Source: BOG-908 sp963848205
Lineage (GTDB): Bacteria; Pseudomonadota; Alphaproteobacteria; Acetobacterales; Acetobacteraceae
Length of the DNA stretch: 64,000 nt
Assembly (NCBI GenBank): GCA_963848205.1
Contig: CAWKCV010000001.1
Location: forward strand, 304,992 to 368,991
Reading direction: 5' to 3'
The position numbers and the translations under genes are program-made. The notes under the pieces were generated by a model. It saw only the letters and a program-made list of their open reading frames with translations. It ran no database searches and was not told the DNA's origin. Within the stretch, counting starts at the first letter, position 1. The number at the start of each line of letters is the position of its first letter. Below, in pieces: positions 61,291 through 64,000 of this stretch.

Positions 61291-63312
61291 ATGCTCGACC
61301 GTATTCTGATCCACGCGCCGCGCGGGCGGGATGCCTCGGTGATCCAGAACGTGCTGCTGCAGACGGGCATTGCCGGTGTCTGCACCTCCGACCTTGCCGC
61401 ATTGCGTTCGGCCATCGAGGAGGGTGCCAGCGGGGTCATCGTCACCGAGGAAGCGCTCGCCGGCCCCGATCTGGAACCCTTGTTGCGCTGGTGCGAGGCG
61501 CAGCCTTCCTGGTCGGACCTGCCGATCATCGTCATGGCAGTGCGCCAGTCGGGCCACCGTTCCGCACGTGCCAGCGGCATACTCGACCGCCTCGGCAACG
61601 TCGTGCTGCTGGAACGGCCGGTCAATTCGGAGACCTTGACCAGCGCCGCCCGCTCGGCGGCGCGCATGCGCGCGCGGCAGCACCAGACACGCACGTTGCT
61701 GACGGAGCGCGAACAGCGCGGGCAGGAACTGCGCGCGCTGAACGACCATCTGGAGCAGCGTGTGCAGGAGCGCACCCAGGCGCTCGACCAGGCGCATGAG
61801 ACGCTCGCCTTCGCGCTGCAATCGGCCGGCCTGGGGTCGTGGGACATCGATTTCAGAACCGGCGTCAGCCGTCGCACGTCCGCGCACGACCGGATCTTCG
61901 GCTATTCCGCCTTGCGCACGGATTGGAGCCCGGAGATTTTCCTCGAACACGTGGTCGAGGAGGACCGCAGGGCCACCGCGCGCGCCTTCATCGATGCGAT
62001 GGTCAGCGGCGTCCTCGACCATGAATGCAGGATACGGCGCAGCGACGGGGCGTTACGCTGGATCGCCGTCAAAGGCCGCACCGGCTACGACGAGGCAGGC
62101 GTGCCCGTGCGCATGGCCGGCCTCGCGATGGACAATACGGATCGGCGCTATGCGGACGAGGCGCTGCACCAGGCGCAGAAGATGGAGGCGATCGGCCAGC
62201 TCACCGGCGGCGTGGCGCACGATTTCAACAACCTGCTCACCGTGGTCATCGGGGCGACCGAGCTGATCGCGCGCATGCCGTCGTTGCCCCCCCGCGCGGC
62301 GCGGCTGGCGGATGCGGCGATGACGGCCGCGCGCCGTGGCGAACAGCTCACCCAGCAGCTCCTGTCGTTCTCCCGGCGTCAGATGCTCCGGCCGCAGATA
62401 TCGGACCCCAATCATCTGCTGCGCGAGGTCGATGCGCTGGCACAGCGTGCGGTGGGCGAAGCGGTGACGCTCCGCTTCGATCTGGCACCTGATGCGGGTG
62501 CGATCCTGATCGACCCCGCCCAGTTCGAATCGGCCGTGCTCAACCTGGTGGTCAACGCGCGTGACGCGATGCCCGATGGCGGCGTGGTGACGATCAGCAG
62601 CCGCAACCTCGCCGCCGGCAGCGACGAAATAGCCGGGCTGCACCTGCCGCCCGGCGCATGCGTGCGGATCACCGTCTCCGACACCGGCAGCGGCATCGAT
62701 GCGGCCACCCTGGCGCGCGTGTGCGAGCCGTTTTTCACCACGAAGGAAGTGGGCAAAGGCTCCGGGCTGGGCCTCAGCCAGGTGTACGGCTTCACCCGCA
62801 GCGCGGGCGGCGATCTGGCCATCGCCTCGCAGCCGGGTCGCGGCACCACCGTCAGCCTGTATTTCCCGCGCTCGGCGGAGCGTCCATCCGAAGAAAGACA
62901 CATGCAGCCCGCGTCGGCGACGGTGGCCGAACCGGAGCCGGGCCAGACGGTCCTGCTGGTGGAAGATGACGAGCAGGTCCGGGTGATGGCGGTCGAGAGC
63001 CTGCGCGAGCTGCGTTACCGCGTCATCGTCGCCGGCAACGCGCAGGAGGCGCTCGCGCATATCGAGCAGCCGGCCTGCGACATCGACATCATGTTTTCCG
63101 ACGTCGTGATGCCGGGCGGCATGAACGGCATGCAGTTGGCCAGCGAGGCCCGAAAGCGGCGCCCCGGCCTGCGCGTTCTTCTCACGTCCGGCTTCATGGG
63201 CGAGATCGCGGGCATGGACGGGTCCGACCGCCCTCCCGACCTGCTCAGCAAGCCTTACCGGCGCGAAGAGCTGGCCCGCCGGTTGCGCGAGCTGGCCGTG
63301 GAACAGGCCTGA
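61291..63312 (+). CDS. Hybrid histidine kinase with N-terminal pseudo-receiver
   Basis: A 673-residue sensor kinase without membrane helices. Residues 1-125 look like a receiver, but the phospho-Asp position is Thr (GVIVTEEALAG) and the usual K-P is RP (LLERPVN). A coiled coil (130-170) and a PAS domain (about 172-288) follow. The HisKA H-box is GGVAHDFNNLLT (His310). HATPase boxes are VVNARDAMPDGG, SDTGSGI and KGSGLGLS. The C-terminal receiver has LLVEDDE, Asp604 in FSDVVMPGG and the late K in LLSKPYR. Paired with the KaiC-like gene; cytoplasmic. Confidence 0.92.
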   Translation: MLDRILIHAPRGRDASVIQNVLLQTGIAGVCTSDLAALRSAIEEGASGVIVTEEALAGPDLEPLLRWCEAQPSWSDLPIIVMAVRQSGHRSARASGILDRLGNVVLLERPVNSETLTSAARSAARMRARQHQTRTLLTEREQRGQELRALNDHLEQRVQERTQALDQAHETLAFALQSAGLGSWDIDFRTGVSRRTSAHDRIFGYSALRTDWSPEIFLEHVVEEDRRATARAFIDAMVSGVLDHECRIRRSDGALRWIAVKGRTGYDEAGVPVRMAGLAMDNTDRRYADEALHQAQKMEAIGQLTGGVAHDFNNLLTVVIGATELIARMPSLPPRAARLADAAMTAARRGEQLTQQLLSFSRRQMLRPQISDPNHLLREVDALAQRAVGEAVTLRFDLAPDAGAILIDPAQFESAVLNLVVNARDAMPDGGVVTISSRNLAAGSDEIAGLHLPPGACVRITVSDTGSGIDAATLARVCEPFFTTKEVGKGSGLGLSQVYGFTRSAGGDLAIASQPGRGTTVSLYFPRSAERPSEERHMQPASATVAEPEPGQTVLLVEDDEQVRVMAVESLRELRYRVIVAGNAQEALAHIEQPACDIDIMFSDVVMPGGMNGMQLASEARKRRPGLRVLLTSGFMGEIAGMDGSDRPPDLLSKPYRREELARRLRELAVEQA

Positions 63313-63410
63313 GGACGAAAACGGCCGGGCCCGGCTTGGCGGGCCAGATGGCAGACGTTACACAGGCCTGTCCCGGCGATCGCGCCGAGCGGCGCGCGCT
63401 CCAGGAAATC

Positions 63411-63932
63411 ATGTCCCGTCTCTCCGCTTTCGCCTCGTTCTCTCCCCGTTGCCTGTCGCTCGGCCTGCTGCTCGCGGGCGCGCTCGCCGGCTGCGGCGGC
63501 AACAATCACGGCTCGGCCCGGCCGATCGCGGACGCGACCGACCCGAACGGGCTGCCACCCCCGATCGTGCCGGGCCAGTCCAAGGCGAACAGCCAGCAGG
63601 AGGCCGATGCCGGCCTGCAGGTGAACAAATACCTTTGGCGCGGTGCGCTGGAAACGCTGGATTTCGCACCGCTCGCCTCGGCCGACCCGTTTGGCGGCGT
63701 GATTGCGACGGACTGGTATTCGCCGCCCGGCACCAGCGGCGAACGCTTCAAGCTGACCGCTCTCGTGCTCGGCCGGCAGTTGCGCGCCGATGGGGTGCAC
63801 GTGACCGTGTTCCGCCAGACGTCGGAAGGTGGCGCGTGGCAGGATTCCACTGTCAACCCGGTGACGGCGACCGAGATCGAGGGCAAGATATTGGCGCGCG
63901 CGCGTGAGCTTCGGGCGGGGGGGACGCAGTAG
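63411..63932 (+). CDS. DUF3576 lipoprotein
   Basis: A 173-residue envelope lipoprotein (LLLAGALAGC lipobox) of the alphaproteobacterial DUF3576 family, whose role is unknown. Typical parts are VNKYLWRGALETLDFAPLAS and ADPFGGVIATDWYSPPGTSG then ERFKLTALVLGRQLRADGVH. ATG 63411 has AGGAA upstream and gives the shortest sensible signal peptide; an upstream in-frame start would disrupt it. A palindromic repeat begins at its stop. Confidence 0.87.
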   Translation: MSRLSAFASFSPRCLSLGLLLAGALAGCGGNNHGSARPIADATDPNGLPPPIVPGQSKANSQQEADAGLQVNKYLWRGALETLDFAPLASADPFGGVIATDWYSPPGTSGERFKLTALVLGRQLRADGVHVTVFRQTSEGGAWQDSTVNPVTATEIEGKILARARELRAGGTQ

Positions 63933-63933
63933 A

Positions 63934-64000
63934 AAAAGCCTTCTTTTCTGAAGAAAAGAAGCACAAGACTTTTGTTCCGCTGTCGCGGACTTACTAACCG
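63934..64000 (+). repeat. Interspersed palindromic element at the right edge
   Basis: GCCTTCTTTTCTGAAGAAAAG, then AAGC and ACAAGACTTTTGTTCCGC, with TGTCGCGGA after it. The stem CTTCTTTTC/GAAAAGAAG is well paired. The element may be half of a pair continuing past the window. Confidence 0.75.

Noticed and set aside
59747..61402. 551-codon minus-strand open frame
   Set aside because: Antisense to the KaiC-like gene; composition is that of a shadow frame.

Overview
The window reads as a GC-rich alphaproteobacterial chromosome, most likely Acetobacteraceae (Rhodospirillales). The basis is the order hemE-hemH-(HAD)-hemJ-rho, a pyruvate,phosphate dikinase regulatory protein (PDRP) gene divergent from hemE, bifunctional CysNC, UrcA-family proteins, a DUF3576 lipoprotein, and short intergenic palindromes of a kind I associate with acetic acid bacteria. 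The genus cannot be fixed from sequence reading alone. I recognised no rRNA, tRNA, CRISPR array, insertion sequence or prophage.

Layout. 1-4.2 kb: a tricorn-like S41 peptidase running off the left edge, a GNAT acetyltransferase and a one-TM protein. 4.3-9.0 kb (minus strand): rho, hemJ, a HAD phosphatase, hemH and hemE, the end of haem synthesis. 9.0-9.45 kb: a gene-free region between hemE and PDRP. This is the same gene context as the Caulobacter replication origin, and it holds a perfect DnaA box and a CtrA-like site. 10.4-16.4 kb: AIM24, small exported proteins, a large membrane-bound CadC-like regulator with a rhodanese-like tail, and a divergent tandem set of UrcA-type small exported proteins with a duplicated 90-bp upstream element. 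16.4-25.4 kb: dnaN, a Gfo/Idh-SDR fusion, an Nramp-related transporter, trxA, and addA with an apparent frameshift. 25.6-29.6 kb: a sulfate-activation operon (cysD with an N-terminal Cro/YdaS-like HTH fused in frame, cysNC, cysQ). 29.6-39.2 kb: a tightly coupled glycan-type cluster (GT9-like, GT4 and CgeB-type glycosyltransferases, sugar nucleotidyltransferase, two methyltransferases, GH-A-like protein, GNAT, HAD) with nhaA at its edge. 39.3-50.4 kb: DUF892 ferritin-like protein, GT87-like protein, panB, purD, xseA, a large secreted phosphoesterase, a TPR-sulfotransferase and a lipoprotein. 50.5-53.8 kb: the conserved engB-yidC-yidD-rnpA-rpmH block. 54-59.7 kb: small proteins, ispH, an APC permease, thrB and rnhA. 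59.8-63.3 kb: a KaiC-like double ATPase followed by a hybrid histidine kinase with a pseudo-receiver N-terminus. The window ends with a DUF3576 lipoprotein.

The most striking signal not explained by genes is a family of short palindromic elements (about 55 bp single, about 105-135 bp as inverted pairs) at thirteen or more gene boundaries. Their hairpin stems change in both arms together. They supply coding sequence in frame: the N-terminus of YidD and the C-termini of the GT87-like and Nramp-like proteins. A second GC-rich inverted repeat lies at rho and between yidC and engB. dnaN is not next to dnaA/recF, and rnpA-rpmH is not next to dnaA, so the classical dnaA origin cluster is dispersed. 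That fits an origin at hemE.
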